A stretch of DNA of 64,000 bases. Source: Roseovarius confluentis (GTDB taxonomy: Bacteria > Pseudomonadota > Alphaproteobacteria > Rhodobacterales > Rhodobacteraceae). The stretch spans positions 310,001-374,000 of the forward strand of contig NZ_PPFE01000002.1 in NCBI RefSeq assembly GCF_002917925.1, read 5' to 3'. Positions 46,875 to 56,617 of the stretch are shown one piece after another. Below the pieces are notes generated by a model. The model was not told the origin of the DNA, did not search any database, and saw only the letters and a program-made list of their open reading frames with translations. The number at the start of each line of letters is the position of its first letter. Positions within the stretch are counted from its first letter, which is position 1. The translations under genes were made by a program, and so were the position numbers.

Positions 46875-47038
46875 GTCGGCCCACTCACCCCGGTTCTGCG
46901 ACAACCCCCCAATGGGTCCAAGAGAACGTAATTGACCCGGGCAGGGCTGACAACGGCTTTTCCCGGTTTCGGCTTTCCCTCGCGCGTCCATCTGCTAAAT
47001 CACGGGGGAAGTGGGAATTGCGAGGGTTTCGAGGGCGT

Positions 47039-48697
47039 ATGGCGGATCGGTTTCGCGTGACATTGGCACAGCTGAACGCCACGGTGGGCGACCTTGACGG
47101 GAACGCGGACCTGGCGCGCAAGGCCTGGGAGGCCGGGAAGGCCGCCGAGGCCGACCTTGTGGCGCTGCCCGAGATGTTCATCACCGGGTACAACACGCAG
47201 GACCTGGTGATGAAGCCGGTGTTTCACCAGGCGGCGATCGCGAAGATCGAGGAGCTGGCGAAGGACTGTGCGGTGGGGCCGGCGCTGGCCATTGGAGGCC
47301 CGGCGCTGGAAGGCGCGGAGCTGTACAACGCCTATTACATCCTGAAGGGCGGCAGCATCACCGCCTGCGTGCTGAAGCATCACCTGCCGAACGAGACGGT
47401 GTTCGACGAAGTACGGCTTTATGCGTCGGGCGACGTGATGGGGCCATATGCCGTGGGTAATGTGCGCATCGGCTCGCCCATTTGCGAGGACAGCTGGCAC
47501 GAGGACGTGCCCGAGACGCTGGCCGAGACGGGGGCGGAGTTTCTGCTGGTGCCGAACGGCTCGCCCTATTACCGCGGCAAGCTGGCGCATCGGCACCAGT
47601 TGATGGTGTCCCGCGTGGTCGAGACGGGGCTGCCGCTGATCTACCTCAACCTGGTGGGGGCGCAAGACGACCAGGTGTTCGACGGCGGCACCTTTGCGCT
47701 GAACCCCGGCGGCAAGCTGGCGGTGCAGATGCCGCTGATGGAAGAGGACATCGCGCATATCGACCTCGTGCGCGGGGACGACGGCTGGCAGATCGAGAAG
47801 ACCGACCTGGCGCATATCCCCGACACGCTGGAGAGCGATTATCACGCGATGGTGCTGAGCTTGCGCGATTACATGCGCAAGACGGGGTTCGGGAAAGTGC
47901 TGCTGGGCCTGTCGGGCGGCGTGGACAGTGCGATCGTCGCGACCATCGCGGTGGATGCGCTGGGGGCCGAGAATGTGCGCTGCGTGATGCTGCCGTCGGA
48001 ATATACCTCGCAGGCGTCTTTGGACGATGCCAAGGCGTGTGCGAACGCGCTGGGTGCGCGGTATGATTTCGTGCCCATCGCCGAAGGGCGCGCGGCGATC
48101 ACGAACACGCTGGCGCCCTTGTTCGAGGGCACCGAGCCGGGGATCACGGAGGAAAACATCCAGTCGCGGCTGCGCGGCCTGTTGTTGATGGCGCTGAGCA
48201 ACAAGTTCGGGGAGATGCTGTTGACCACCGGCAACAAGTCCGAGGTGGCGGTGGGCTATGCCACGATCTATGGCGACATGGCGGGCGGGTACAACCCGAT
48301 CAAGGATCTGTACAAGACGCGGGTGTTCGAGATCTGCAAGTGGCGGAACGCCAATCACCGCGAGTGGATGATGGGGCCCGAGGGCGAAGTGATCCCGGTC
48401 AACATCATCGAGAAGCCGCCCAGTGCGGAGTTGCGCGAGGACCAGAAGGACAGTGACAGCCTGCCGGATTACCCGGTGCTGGACGGTATCTTGCAGATCC
48501 TTGTGGACGAGGACGGCTCGATCGAGGATTGCGTCAAGGCGGGGTATGACCGCGCGGACGCGGTGCGGGTGGAGCATCTGATCTACATCAGCGAATACAA
48601 GCGCTTCCAGTCCGCCCCCGGCACGCGGTTGTCGAAACACGCGTTCTGGCTGGATCGGCGCTATCCCATCGTGAACCGGTGGCGGGACGGGGGTTAG
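47039..48697 (+). CDS. nadE: Glutamine-dependent NAD(+) synthase
   Basis: A 552-residue two-domain enzyme for the last step of NAD synthesis. The N-terminal nitrilase-like glutaminase domain has the nucleophile Cys in SPICEDSWHED and a Glu in LPEMFITGY; the C-terminal synthetase domain has the ATP loop LGLSGGVDSAIVAT and the TTGNKSEVAVGY motif. ATG at 47039 is chosen over the TTG 21 bases upstream. TAAATC near 46996 is a possible -10. Confidence 0.95.
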   Translation: MADRFRVTLAQLNATVGDLDGNADLARKAWEAGKAAEADLVALPEMFITGYNTQDLVMKPVFHQAAIAKIEELAKDCAVGPALAIGGPALEGAELYNAYYILKGGSITACVLKHHLPNETVFDEVRLYASGDVMGPYAVGNVRIGSPICEDSWHEDVPETLAETGAEFLLVPNGSPYYRGKLAHRHQLMVSRVVETGLPLIYLNLVGAQDDQVFDGGTFALNPGGKLAVQMPLMEEDIAHIDLVRGDDGWQIEKTDLAHIPDTLESDYHAMVLSLRDYMRKTGFGKVLLGLSGGVDSAIVATIAVDALGAENVRCVMLPSEYTSQASLDDAKACANALGARYDFVPIAEGRAAITNTLAPLFEGTEPGITEENIQSRLRGLLLMALSNKFGEMLLTTGNKSEVAVGYATIYGDMAGGYNPIKDLYKTRVFEICKWRNANHREWMMGPEGEVIPVNIIEKPPSAELREDQKDSDSLPDYPVLDGILQILVDEDGSIEDCVKAGYDRADAVRVEHLIYISEYKRFQSAPGTRLSKHAFWLDRRYPIVNRWRDGG

Positions 48698-48765
48698 GCC
48701 CGCCGGTTTTGCATGGCCGGGAGGTGTCTGTTACGATCCAGAAATATTATTTTCAGGAGGTTGAT

Positions 48766-49299
48766 ATGACACGCTTTTTTACCGCAATTGCCGCGATGAT
48801 GCTGGCCGTGCCGGCGGGGGCGGCGGAGCTGAACGACGAGTACGAGGCCATAGGGACGATGACCGTCACGCTGGATGGCGAGGTTATGGAACTGGTCATT
48901 GCCTATGACATCGAAGACGAGGAAGCCTACGCCGAGCAGAAGATGATCATGGGGTCGTCCCTGTCGGTCAACGCCGTGGGGCAGACGGTCGGCGAGGACG
49001 GTTCGCCCGGACGGCCCATGGTGCAGGTGACGCTGCTGGAGCAGGGCGGAGAGATGCGGATGCTGTCGGCGGAGATATACGACGACCAGGGCTATGACGC
49101 GCCGTTGGCAATGGGGGCAGACGGCGGTGAAGGAACCTTGACCGCGTTCGAGATGACCGAGGACAACGTGATGACCGCGACGGTCGAGGGGACGTTCCTG
49201 CGGCTGACGAACTACATGGACGAGCCGCGCGTGGCCGACGGGGCCGAGCCTGTGGCGGCGACGATCAGTTACGAGGCGGAGCTGGCGCCGCTGGAGTAA
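48766..49299 (+). CDS. Hypothetical exported protein
   Basis: A 177-residue protein with a clear Sec signal (MTRFFTAIAAMMLAVPAGAAE) and an acidic, beta-rich mature part. AGGAGG lies five bases before the ATG at 48766, which settles the start over the longer frame. I do not recognise a family. The repeated alternation of charged and hydrophobic residues suggests a small periplasmic beta-sandwich. Confidence 0.72.
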   Translation: MTRFFTAIAAMMLAVPAGAAELNDEYEAIGTMTVTLDGEVMELVIAYDIEDEEAYAEQKMIMGSSLSVNAVGQTVGEDGSPGRPMVQVTLLEQGGEMRMLSAEIYDDQGYDAPLAMGADGGEGTLTAFEMTEDNVMTATVEGTFLRLTNYMDEPRVADGAEPVAATISYEAELAPLE

Positions 49300-49671
49300 G
49301 GGCGGCCCGGACTTGGGCCGCGCGCACAGCGTCAGGGTCAGGGGGCCATCGACGTGCGGGGTGGGCTCGAGGCTCTCGGAGTTGAAAGGCAACCACTCTT
49401 TATGCCTGGTTGCGCCGCGCGTGCCGCGCATGTGGTTGATGACAGCCGGGTTTCAATCCGGACACACGACATGCTTGCCGTTTGGGTACGGATGAACCGG
49501 ACACAGGCAGGGTCCGATCCCCTTTGATCGTCGGACGGTTCAACGCTTGGCTCGAGGTGGCCCGACGTCCTCGACAGTAGCAGGTCCTTAAGCCGCCACC
49601 GCACTTTTGAAATGACGTGCGGCCCGGTTGTTCTGAGAATCGGTGTTATCGAGGGAAAGGAGACATAACCC
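49300..49671. other. Gene-poor region, nothing recognised
   Basis: About 370 bases with no supported gene on either strand. A gggtttcaatcc string near 49450 recalls a tRNA T-arm, but no cloverleaf can be built around it. AAAGGAGA at its right end looks like a ribosome site for the BCCT remnant. Confidence 0.5.
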
Positions 49672-49956
49672 CTGTCTGATGCGTCGTCCGAGGAATGGGA
49701 CGTTCCCGCGCCCGAAGGCGAGGTCAAAACGATCGTTACCAGCTACGAGGTGGCGCAGGACAATATCGAGCGGGAGATCGGTTCGCTCTCCTTCGATATT
49801 CACAATCCGGTTTTCCTGGTTTCCTTCCTGACGGTCGTTGCCTTGGTGCTGTTGATCGGTGGCCGGCTTACGGCGTTTCAGGCGACGGTGAACGCCACGG
49901 GCATCGTTTTTCCCATCGTTCTGCTGTTCCTGTGCGGGACAGTTTTCAAGGTCTGA
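49672..49956 (+). pseudogene. N-terminal remnant of a BCCT (betaine/choline/carnitine) transporter
   Basis: The frame from 49672 reads LSDASSEEWDVPAP, then IVTSYEVAQDNIERE and FDIHNPVFLVSFLTVVALVLL, which resembles the N-terminal tail and first helix of BCCT transporters (about 500 or more residues). It stops after 94 codons, with one more unrelated hydrophobic stretch. AAAGGAGA precedes a CTG where an ATG would be expected. Both the damaged start and the early stop point to a decayed gene. A short membrane protein starting at the GTG at 49750 is the alternative. Confidence 0.5.
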
Positions 49957-50441
49957 GCAGCGCGCCGCGGTCCCGGTGAATTGGCTGGCTGGTTGAAAAA
50001 TGCCTAGTGAATTCTGCTTATTGTAGAGAAAAGCCGTTTCGGCGGCACCAGATGATGTGCAGGATATCGCCGGTTCCATCCGCGCAGGCGGTGGCGGGAC
50101 GGCAGACGGAATCGGTGGGTGATTTCACGCCGATAGTTTTTTCGCCTGTTTAGAATCACTTAGTGGTTCTGGTCGGCGGAGCCTGCCGAAAGCCGCCGAT
50201 TGTCAGGCCGCGGAATTGATTGAAAATTTGCGCTGTTCTAACCCAGATGACAACGCTCCCACGCCCAAATCGGGACTGCTGGAAAGCAGGAGGAGCAGGT
50301 GAGGGTGACCCGTGTACGAGGGGTCCATTCGCCGGTTAACCAGTGGTGTTTTCTTGCGAGTCAACCAGTCATTCCGAGTGGGGCCTGCGTGCCCAAAGTT
50401 TACCTATCGAAAACGGCAAGCTCTTAACAAGGAAGACAAAA
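49957..50441. other. Gene-poor region upstream of the membrane protein gene
   Basis: About 485 bases without a supported gene. It contains short hairpins (for example GAATCAC/GTGGTTC with a TTA loop near 50155 and CGGCGG/CCGCCG near 50175). It may hold the promoter of the next gene, or decayed sequence from the BCCT gene; I see no further BCCT similarity in any frame. Confidence 0.45.
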
Positions 50442-51107
50442 ATGGACTTCTCGCAACTGGTCGCCCTTTTCAGTTCCGATCCGCAGGCAACGGTGCGTAC
50501 CGGGCTCAGGTTCGTTCACTTCATCGGCTTGGCATTGGGCCTGGGTGGTGCGATCCTGCTCGATCTCATGATGTTACGGTTCTTCGTCAGGGGCAGGATC
50601 ATCAAGGAAACATCAGACATCTTCGAGTTCGCATCAAAGATCGTCAGCGCGGGGCTGTTCGTGCTGTGGATCACGGGCGTCGGGTTCCTGTTCCTATATG
50701 CCCTGACGAACCCCGAACTGCTGATGAACCCCAAGGTTCACGCCAAGCTGATGATCGTCACGATCCTGACGGTGAACGGCTTTTTCATCCACACGATCAT
50801 CCTGCCGGGCGTCAAGCGGCAGATCGGCAAATCCCTGTTCACCGATATCAGTCCGCTGAAGCGGACAGTCTTCGTGACATCCGGGGCCATCTCGGCGGTG
50901 TCGTGGTTCCTTCCGGTGGCGCTGGGCGCCTTCCCGCAGCTGAACAACAACGTGCCGGTGATGGTGATCCTGACGGCCTACCTGCTGCTGATCGCCACCG
51001 CGGCGGTGCTGATGCACGGCGTGGTCTACATGCTGCACAAATCCGAATCCGAATCCGAGCCGGCGCCGGTCTTCCGTCTGCGTAACCCTGTGCGCAACCC
51101 TGTCTGA
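50442..51107 (+). CDS. Integral membrane protein, CopD/DUF2269-like
   Basis: A 221-residue protein with six hydrophobic segments. The N-terminal pattern LRFVHFIGLALGLGGAILLDLMML and the histidines in NPKVHAKLMIV and NGFFIHTIILPG recall the CopD/DUF2269 group of small polytopic proteins that may bind metal or haem; I am not certain of the family. A SESESE and RNPVRNPV tail reflects short DNA repeats. ATG at 50442 is preceded by AAGGAAG. Confidence 0.6.
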   Translation: MDFSQLVALFSSDPQATVRTGLRFVHFIGLALGLGGAILLDLMMLRFFVRGRIIKETSDIFEFASKIVSAGLFVLWITGVGFLFLYALTNPELLMNPKVHAKLMIVTILTVNGFFIHTIILPGVKRQIGKSLFTDISPLKRTVFVTSGAISAVSWFLPVALGAFPQLNNNVPVMVILTAYLLLIATAAVLMHGVVYMLHKSESESEPAPVFRLRNPVRNPV

Positions 51108-51160
51108 GCCAAGGAGGCCGGATGAGCCGGGAGGCAGAGGCATACTGCCGGTTGCAAGAA

Positions 51161-51186
51161 AAACGGGGGCCAATTGGCCCCCGTTT
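51161..51186. terminator. Bidirectional terminator, perfect 11-bp stem
   Basis: Arms AAACGGGGGCC and GGCCCCCGTTT around AATT, between the convergent membrane-protein gene and the Pot-type binding protein gene. The A-run and T-run at the ends suit termination in both directions. Confidence 0.85.
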
Positions 51187-51206
51187 CCCGTCCCCCGTCG
51201 ACTGGC

Positions 51207-52232
51207 TTATTTCTGCAGTTCGGTCCAGATCGCGGTGTAGAATTCCTGCGCCTCGGCGGGGCAGGCGGTGGTGAAGCGGCCCGCGGCCTTCAGCTCTTCG
51301 GGCACGACGATCTCGGGTGCGGTCTTCATGTCCTCGGGCATGAATTCCTCGGAGCCGTCGATGCCGTTGGCGTAGCGCGCAAAGGCCGACAGCATGGCCG
51401 CGTTTTCCGGCTCCATGATGAAATTCAGGAAAAGCTTGGCGTTTTCCACGTTCTGCGCGTCCGACAGGATTGCGGCGCTGTCCATCCAGACCGGGTAGCC
51501 CTCTTTGGGGTAGCCATAGGCCACATCTTCGTTGTTGTTGCGGGCGCGGAAGGTCGAGCCGTTCCAGTTGACCGAGGCCATGACGTCGCCGTTCGACAGC
51601 TTCTCGGTCATGCCGTAATCCATGCTCATCCACTTGGGCTTGGCCTCGATCAGCACGTCGCGGGCCTTTTTCAGCATTTCCTTGTCGGTGGTGCAGGGCT
51701 CGCCGCCGACGTAAAAGAGCGTGAGGTTCATCACGTCCTGCATTTCGGGCACGACGTTGACCTTGCCCACCAGTTCCTCTGGCGGGTCGAGGAAGATGGC
51801 GGAGGTGTTGATGTCGCCGTCATAGGCCGATTTGTTCACCGCGACGCCGGTCGTGCCCCATTGCCACGGCACGGAATATTCGCGGTTCGGGTCCCATTCG
51901 ACGTTCTTCCACTGCTCGGAAATGTTGGCGTAGTTTCCCATCTCGGGGATGCCTGGCTGCATCAAGAGGTCCTTTTCGATATAGACCCCCATGTAGCTGT
52001 GGGTGGGCACCACGATGTCGAAGCCGTGGCCGCCGGCCTCGATCTTGGCGAGCGCGGTGGTGTTGCTGTCATAGTCCGTGATCGTGACGTCGATGTCGTA
52101 TTCCTGTTCGAACTTCTCGATCATCTCGGGGCTGGTGTAGTTGCCCCAGTTGTAGATGTTGAGCGAGCCTTCGGCATGGGCCGCCCCGGCGAGCGCGATG
52201 GCCGCCACTGTGCATGTCAGATGTAGTTTCAT
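51207..52232 (-). CDS. Spermidine/putrescine-type ABC transporter substrate-binding protein
   Basis: A 341-residue periplasmic binding protein of the PotD/PotF family with a Sec signal (ending AHA near 20). Family blocks are LNIYNWGNYTSPEMIEKFE, PWQWGTTGVAVNK and FLNFIMEPENAAMLSAFARYAN. It captures a polyamine or related cation for the adjacent ABC complex. It is the last gene of an operon in the order ATPase, permease, permease, binding protein, as in potABCD. Ligand not proven. Confidence 0.9.
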   Translation of the reverse strand: MKLHLTCTVAAIALAGAAHAEGSLNIYNWGNYTSPEMIEKFEQEYDIDVTITDYDSNTTALAKIEAGGHGFDIVVPTHSYMGVYIEKDLLMQPGIPEMGNYANISEQWKNVEWDPNREYSVPWQWGTTGVAVNKSAYDGDINTSAIFLDPPEELVGKVNVVPEMQDVMNLTLFYVGGEPCTTDKEMLKKARDVLIEAKPKWMSMDYGMTEKLSNGDVMASVNWNGSTFRARNNNEDVAYGYPKEGYPVWMDSAAILSDAQNVENAKLFLNFIMEPENAAMLSAFARYANGIDGSEEFMPEDMKTAPEIVVPEELKAAGRFTTACPAEAQEFYTAIWTELQK

Positions 52233-52263
52233 CGTCTTTCTCCCTGTTGAGGTTTTGCGCGGG

Positions 52264-53070
52264 TTAGTCCCGCTTGCGGTTCAGTATAAAGAAGGCGGTC
52301 AGCAGAAGCACGGTCAGCGCAAGGAGCGCGGTGGAGATCGCGTTGACCTCGGGGGTGATGGCGCGGCGCAGCTGGCCCAGCATGTAGGTGGGCAGGGTGT
52401 CCTGCCCGGCGGATTTGACGAACTCGGTGATGATCACGTCATCGAGCGAAATGACGAAGGCCAGCATGGCGCCGGCGGCGATGCCGGGCATCATCAGCGG
52501 CAGGGTCACGTGGCGGAAGGTCTGCCAGGGCCGGGCGTAGAGGTCCGAGGCGGCGGTTTCAAGGGCCAGGTCCATGCCTTCGAGCCGGGCGCGGATCGGC
52601 AGGTAGGCGAAGGGCACGCAGAAGGCCGAATGCGCGAGGATGAGGTAGGCCAGCCCGGTGTAGCCGGTGGCGACCTTGATCGAGGCGAAGAAGATCAGGA
52701 GGGCGACGGCGGTCACGATCTCGGGCACCATCAGGGGCTGGTTGATCATCACGTAAATGAGCGTTTGCCCCTTGAAGCGGCCGCGGCGGGTGGTGCCGAG
52801 CGCGGCCATGGTGGCGACGGTGGTGGAGATGAGTGCGGCCGAGACGGCGATCACGAGCGAGCGCACGGTCGCCTCCTGCACCTGGGTGTTGTCCCAGGCC
52901 TCGACGTACCAGCGGACGGAGAAGCCGCCCCAGAGCGCCACGGATTCGGAATCGTTGAACGAGTAGATCACCATCGTGACGATCGGCGCGTAGAGCAGCA
53001 CGAAGGTCGTGAGCGCGATGGCGGTGAAGCCGGGCAGGGTGGTGACGGAGAAGCTCTTGTTCCTAGCCAT
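52264..53070 (-). CDS. Pot-type ABC transporter permease (PotC/PotI-like)
   Basis: A 268-residue inner-membrane permease with six helices and the BPD_transp_1 EAA-type motif ETAASDLYARPWQTFRHVTLPLMMPGI. It forms the channel with the permease encoded just upstream. The ATG at 53070 overlaps the end of that gene by eight bases; the longer upstream frame would add a non-membrane extension. Confidence 0.92.
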   Translation of the reverse strand: MARNKSFSVTTLPGFTAIALTTFVLLYAPIVTMVIYSFNDSESVALWGGFSVRWYVEAWDNTQVQEATVRSLVIAVSAALISTTVATMAALGTTRRGRFKGQTLIYVMINQPLMVPEIVTAVALLIFFASIKVATGYTGLAYLILAHSAFCVPFAYLPIRARLEGMDLALETAASDLYARPWQTFRHVTLPLMMPGIAAGAMLAFVISLDDVIITEFVKSAGQDTLPTYMLGQLRRAITPEVNAISTALLALTVLLLTAFFILNRKRD

Positions 53071-53959
53071 TGGAGTCATCCCTCGAGGTGACGCGGACAT
53101 AGGCAAGCAGGGCGACGAGGACGATCATCAGCAGGAGCAGCGAGAGGGCCGCGCCAAGGGGCCAGTTGCGGCCCTGGCCGAACTGAAGCTCGATGAAGTT
53201 GCCGACCATCATGTTCTTGCCGCCGCCCAGGATGCGCGGCGTGACGTAGGCGCCCAGCGAGGGCACGAAGACCAGGATCGAGCCCGCGACGATGCCCGGT
53301 TTGACGATGGGCAGGATGACCCGGCGCAGCACCTTCATGCGGGTGGCGTAGAGGTCGTAGCCTGCTTCCACGAGGCGGAAATCGAAGCGGTCGATGGCGG
53401 CGTAGAGCGGCAACACCATGAGCGGCAGATAGACATAGGCCATGCCGATCAGCACGGCGGTGTCGGTATAGAGGATCTGCAAGGGGTCATCGATGATGCC
53501 GAAATTCATCAGGAAGGAATTCAGCAGGCCCTGGTTGCGGACCACTTCCATGATCGCGAAGGTGCGGATCAGCAGGTTTGTCCAGAACGGAATTGTGATC
53601 AAAAACAGCCAGAAGCCGCGTTTGTTGGGCGGGCGCGTGGCGATGAACCACGCGGTCGGAAAGCCGATGGCGAAGGCGATGAGCGTGGTCAGCACCGACA
53701 GTTTCACCGAGCGCCAGAAGATCGTCAGGTGCGCGTCGGCAAAGGTGACGGTGTCGTCGAAGATGTCCCGCTCGAAGAAGACGCGGAACCACGCCTCGGT
53801 CGTGAACTCCCAGACCACGCCGGAATATTCGCCCGGCTCGAGAAAGGCGTAGACCACAACGATCAGCAGCGGCCCGGCGGCGCCCAGGGCCAGCAGGATC
53901 AGCGCCGGGATCGAAAGGATCCAGCCGGTGCGTCCGCTGCCATGGGTGGTTCCCGCCAT
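53063..53959 (-). CDS. Pot-type ABC transporter permease (PotB/PotH-like)
   Basis: A 298-residue permease with six helices and the cytoplasmic loop EAGYDLYATRMKVLRRVILPIVKPGI that docks on the ATPase. The N-terminal FLEPGEYSGVVWEFTTEAW and MVLPLYAAIDR segments are typical of PotB/PotH. One base separates its ATG from the stop of the ATPase gene, so translation is coupled. Confidence 0.92.
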   Translation of the reverse strand: MAGTTHGSGRTGWILSIPALILLALGAAGPLLIVVVYAFLEPGEYSGVVWEFTTEAWFRVFFERDIFDDTVTFADAHLTIFWRSVKLSVLTTLIAFAIGFPTAWFIATRPPNKRGFWLFLITIPFWTNLLIRTFAIMEVVRNQGLLNSFLMNFGIIDDPLQILYTDTAVLIGMAYVYLPLMVLPLYAAIDRFDFRLVEAGYDLYATRMKVLRRVILPIVKPGIVAGSILVFVPSLGAYVTPRILGGGKNMMVGNFIELQFGQGRNWPLGAALSLLLLMIVLVALLAYVRVTSRDDSNG

Positions 53960-53960
53960 G

Positions 53961-55022
53961 CTAGTCCTCCAGCACCCGGACCGCGCCGGGGACGAAATCG
54001 AAGGCGACGGTCTGGCCTGCGGTCAGGCCGGTGTCGCCAGAGGGCGGGCTTTGCATCCGCGCGACGACCTCGGTGTCGTCGGACATGCGCAGGTGGCAAT
54101 GGGTGTCGGTGCCGAAATAGACGGTTTCGGCCACGCGGCCCCGAAGCGCGCCGTCGCCGATGCGGACCTGTTCGGGACGCACGGCAAGGCTGACGTGGGC
54201 GCCTTGAGAGGCGGCGTCGAGGTTGTCCACGGCGATCACGTCGCCGGTGGGCAGGCGCACGCCGCCCGTCTCGACCGTGCCGGTCAGGACGTTGGTTTCA
54301 CCGATGAAATCGGCGACGAAGCGATTGACGGGCTTGTTGTAGATCTCACGCGGGCCGCCGATTTGGAGGATCACGCCGTCGCGCATGACGCCGATGCGGT
54401 CGGACATTGTCAGCGCCTCTTCCTGGTCGTGGGTGACGAAGACGAAGGTGATGCCGGTCTCGGTTTGCAGGCGCTTGAGTTCCAGCTGCATTTCCTTGCG
54501 CAGCTTGAGGTCGAGCGCGGAAAGCGGCTCGTCCAGCAAGAGCACCTCGGGCGCGGGGGCAAGGGCGCGGGCCAGTGCCACGCGCTGTTGCTGGCCGCCG
54601 GAGAGTTGCTGGGGTTTGCGGTCTGCGAAGGCCTCCAGCTTGACCAGGGCCAGCATCTCGGCCACGCGGGCGTCGACCTGTGCCTTGGGCGTGCCCTGCA
54701 TGGTCAGGCCGAAGCCGATATTGTCGGCAACGCTGAGATGCGGGAAGAGTGCGTAGCTTTGGAAGACCGTGTTCACGGGACGGTCGTAGGGGGCCATCGT
54801 GCTGATGTCCCGCGCGCCCAGCAGGATCATCCCGGATGTGGGCGATTCGAACCCGGCGATCAGGCGCAGAAGGGTGGTCTTGCCACAGCCCGAGGGGCCC
54901 AGAAGCGTGAAGAATTCGCCCTTGTTGATCACAAGGGAAACATCGTTGAGGGCGCGGACCTTCTTGTCGCCGGCACCGTATTCCTTGCGGGCCGATCGGG
55001 CCTCGACCGCGGCTTCGGTCAT
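53961..55022 (-). CDS. Pot-type ABC transporter ATP-binding protein (PotA/PotG-like)
   Basis: A 353-residue ATPase: Walker [10 protein letters not shown] (residues 39-47), Q-loop, signature [15 protein letters not shown], Walker [13 protein letters not shown] and switch His in [10 protein letters not shown], followed by a TOBE_2 regulatory domain (about 270-350) as in PotA. It powers the two permeases. GGGGGA precedes the ATG. First gene of the transporter unit, 62 bases after the amidase gene. Confidence 0.94.
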   Translation of the reverse strand: MTEAAVEARSARKEYGAGDKKVRALNDVSLVINKGEFFTLLGPSGCGKTTLLRLIAGFESPTSGMILLGARDISTMAPYDRPVNTVFQSYALFPHLSVADNIGFGLTMQGTPKAQVDARVAEMLALVKLEAFADRKPQQLSGGQQQRVALARALAPAPEVLLLDEPLSALDLKLRKEMQLELKRLQTETGITFVFVTHDQEEALTMSDRIGVMRDGVILQIGGPREIYNKPVNRFVADFIGETNVLTGTVETGGVRLPTGDVIAVDNLDAASQGAHVSLAVRPEQVRIGDGALRGRVAETVYFGTDTHCHLRMSDDTEVVARMQSPPSGDTGLTAGQTVAFDFVPGAVRVLED

Positions 55023-55084
55023 GCGTTGTCCCCCATGTTCATGACCTTAGTGTTTCCCGACAAGGCCACGACATTCAAGTATTT

Positions 55085-56530
55085 TCAGGTGTCGATACCG
55101 GGCAATGCCGGAATTTGATCAAACCATGGGCGGGCGCGTTCCAGATCGGCGCAGAGAGACATGAGCGCGGTGTCGGCCCCGAACCGGGCGGCGAGGTGGA
55201 TGCCGATGGGCAGGCCGTCGGCGCCGCGGCAGAGCGGCAGGGAGACGGCGGGCTGGCCGGTGGCGTTGAAGGCCGCGGTATAGGGGGAGTAGGCGAAGAT
55301 GCCATCCTCGCCCATGCGGTAGGCCACGTAATCCTCGGTGTCGTGGGCGAAGCGGCCGATGGCGGCCGGTGGCTCGGCCATGGTGGGGGTCAGCAGGATG
55401 TCGTGATCCTCGAAGAACGCGGCCATCTGGCGGCCATAGGCGTGCACGGTCTCCACGGCATCGAGGTAATCGGTGCCGCTGACGGTCTTGGCGTAGTCCA
55501 CGGCGCCGCGGGCGACGCCTTCGAGATCGCCCAGGCGCAGGTCGCGGCCCCGTTTGGCCAGCGCCCGCCGCACCCAGGAGGCCGTGCCGCAGGCGACGAT
55601 CTTGGTCCAGGCGTGCATCATGCCTGTCGTGTCGGCGGTGGGGCGGGCCGGGGTCACGTGGTGGCCCATCTCCTGCAGCAGGGCGGCGGCGTCCTGCACG
55701 GCGGCCTGGCAGTCGGGGTGGATGGCGTCGCCGGTGAGGGTGGTGTCGCAAAGGGCGATACGCAGGGGGCCGTTGGGCCGGTCGAGCGACTCGATGAAGG
55801 TGCAGGGCATCGGGGGCGCGACGTAGGGCGCGCCGAGGTCGGGGCCGCAGACGATATCGAGCAAGAGCGCCGTGTCGCGGACCGAGCGGGTGAGAAAGCC
55901 CTCGATCGCCATTCCCGCCCAGCCTTCCCCGGCATAGGGCCCGTCGGGGACCATGGCGCGGGTGGGCTTGAACCCGACGAGGCCGCAATTGGACGCCGGG
56001 ATGCGGATCGAGCCGCCGCCGTCGCTGCCATGCGCGCCGGGGACGATGCCTGCCGCCACCGCCGCGCCCGAGCCGCCGGACGAGCCGCCGGGGGTGCGGG
56101 AGCTGTCCCAGGGGTTGCGGGTGGGGCCGCCATAGACCGCCGCCTCGGTCGCCGCGCCCACGCCGCCCTCGGGCGCGGCAGTGCGGCCGAAAGTAACGAG
56201 GCCCGACGATTCCAGCCGGTCGTAGATGGTGGAATTCATCTTGTAGCTGGTGTTGGCCAGAAGGCGGGAGCCGAGCGAGGCGGGATGCTGGGTGGATTCC
56301 GCGCCCATGTCCTTGAGCAGGAAAGGCACGCCGGTGAGCGGGCCCTTGGGCAGGCCGTCGGCGATCATCTGGCGGGCGGTGTCGGAATAGTCGTGCACCA
56401 CGGCGTTGAGCGCGGGGTTCACGGCGTGCATCCGGGCAAGGGCGGTGTCGAGGAGGTCGTCTGGCGTGACCTCGCCCTTGGCGACGAGGCCGGCGAGGGA
56501 GGTCATGTCGTGGGAGCGGTAATCTTGCAT
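55085..56530 (-). CDS. Amidase signature family protein
   Basis: A 481-residue serine amidase. The signature [14 protein letters not shown] carries the cis-Ser, and [23 protein letters not shown] the Ser nucleophile; the lysine in VPFLLKDMG completes the Ser-Ser-Lys triad. It hydrolyses an amide or acyl-amide that cannot be named. Its position before the polyamine-type ABC genes on the same strand suggests it may act on imported compounds. ATG at 56530 is used; it lacks a ribosome site, and TTGCAC-16-CATTCT ends six bases before it, a weak leaderless promoter. Confidence 0.9.
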   Translation of the reverse strand: MQDYRSHDMTSLAGLVAKGEVTPDDLLDTALARMHAVNPALNAVVHDYSDTARQMIADGLPKGPLTGVPFLLKDMGAESTQHPASLGSRLLANTSYKMNSTIYDRLESSGLVTFGRTAAPEGGVGAATEAAVYGGPTRNPWDSSRTPGGSSGGSGAAVAAGIVPGAHGSDGGGSIRIPASNCGLVGFKPTRAMVPDGPYAGEGWAGMAIEGFLTRSVRDTALLLDIVCGPDLGAPYVAPPMPCTFIESLDRPNGPLRIALCDTTLTGDAIHPDCQAAVQDAAALLQEMGHHVTPARPTADTTGMMHAWTKIVACGTASWVRRALAKRGRDLRLGDLEGVARGAVDYAKTVSGTDYLDAVETVHAYGRQMAAFFEDHDILLTPTMAEPPAAIGRFAHDTEDYVAYRMGEDGIFAYSPYTAAFNATGQPAVSLPLCRGADGLPIGIHLAARFGADTALMSLCADLERARPWFDQIPALPGIDT

Positions 56531-56588
56531 GGGGTCAGAATGCACGGGGCGTGCGGGGGTGCAAGGGGATGTTGTGGGAGAGGTAGAG

Positions 56589-56609
56589 GTCCCGGGTCAG
56601 GCCCGGGAC
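56589..56609. repeat. Extragenic palindrome, copy 2
   Basis: Arms GTCCCGGG and CCCGGGAC around the loop TCAGG, in the 87-base gap between the zincin and amidase genes. It matches the copy at 45241 except for a compensated base pair next to the loop. Confidence 0.65.
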
Positions 56610-56617
56610 GGGGTTTG

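Noticed and set aside
49440..49480. tRNA gene
   Set aside because: A T-arm-like string is present but no acceptor, D or anticodon stems can be paired around it.
50440..51107. Phase-variable repeat in the membrane protein gene
   Set aside because: The TCCGAA repeat has only about three copies with a six-base unit, so copy changes would not shift the frame.
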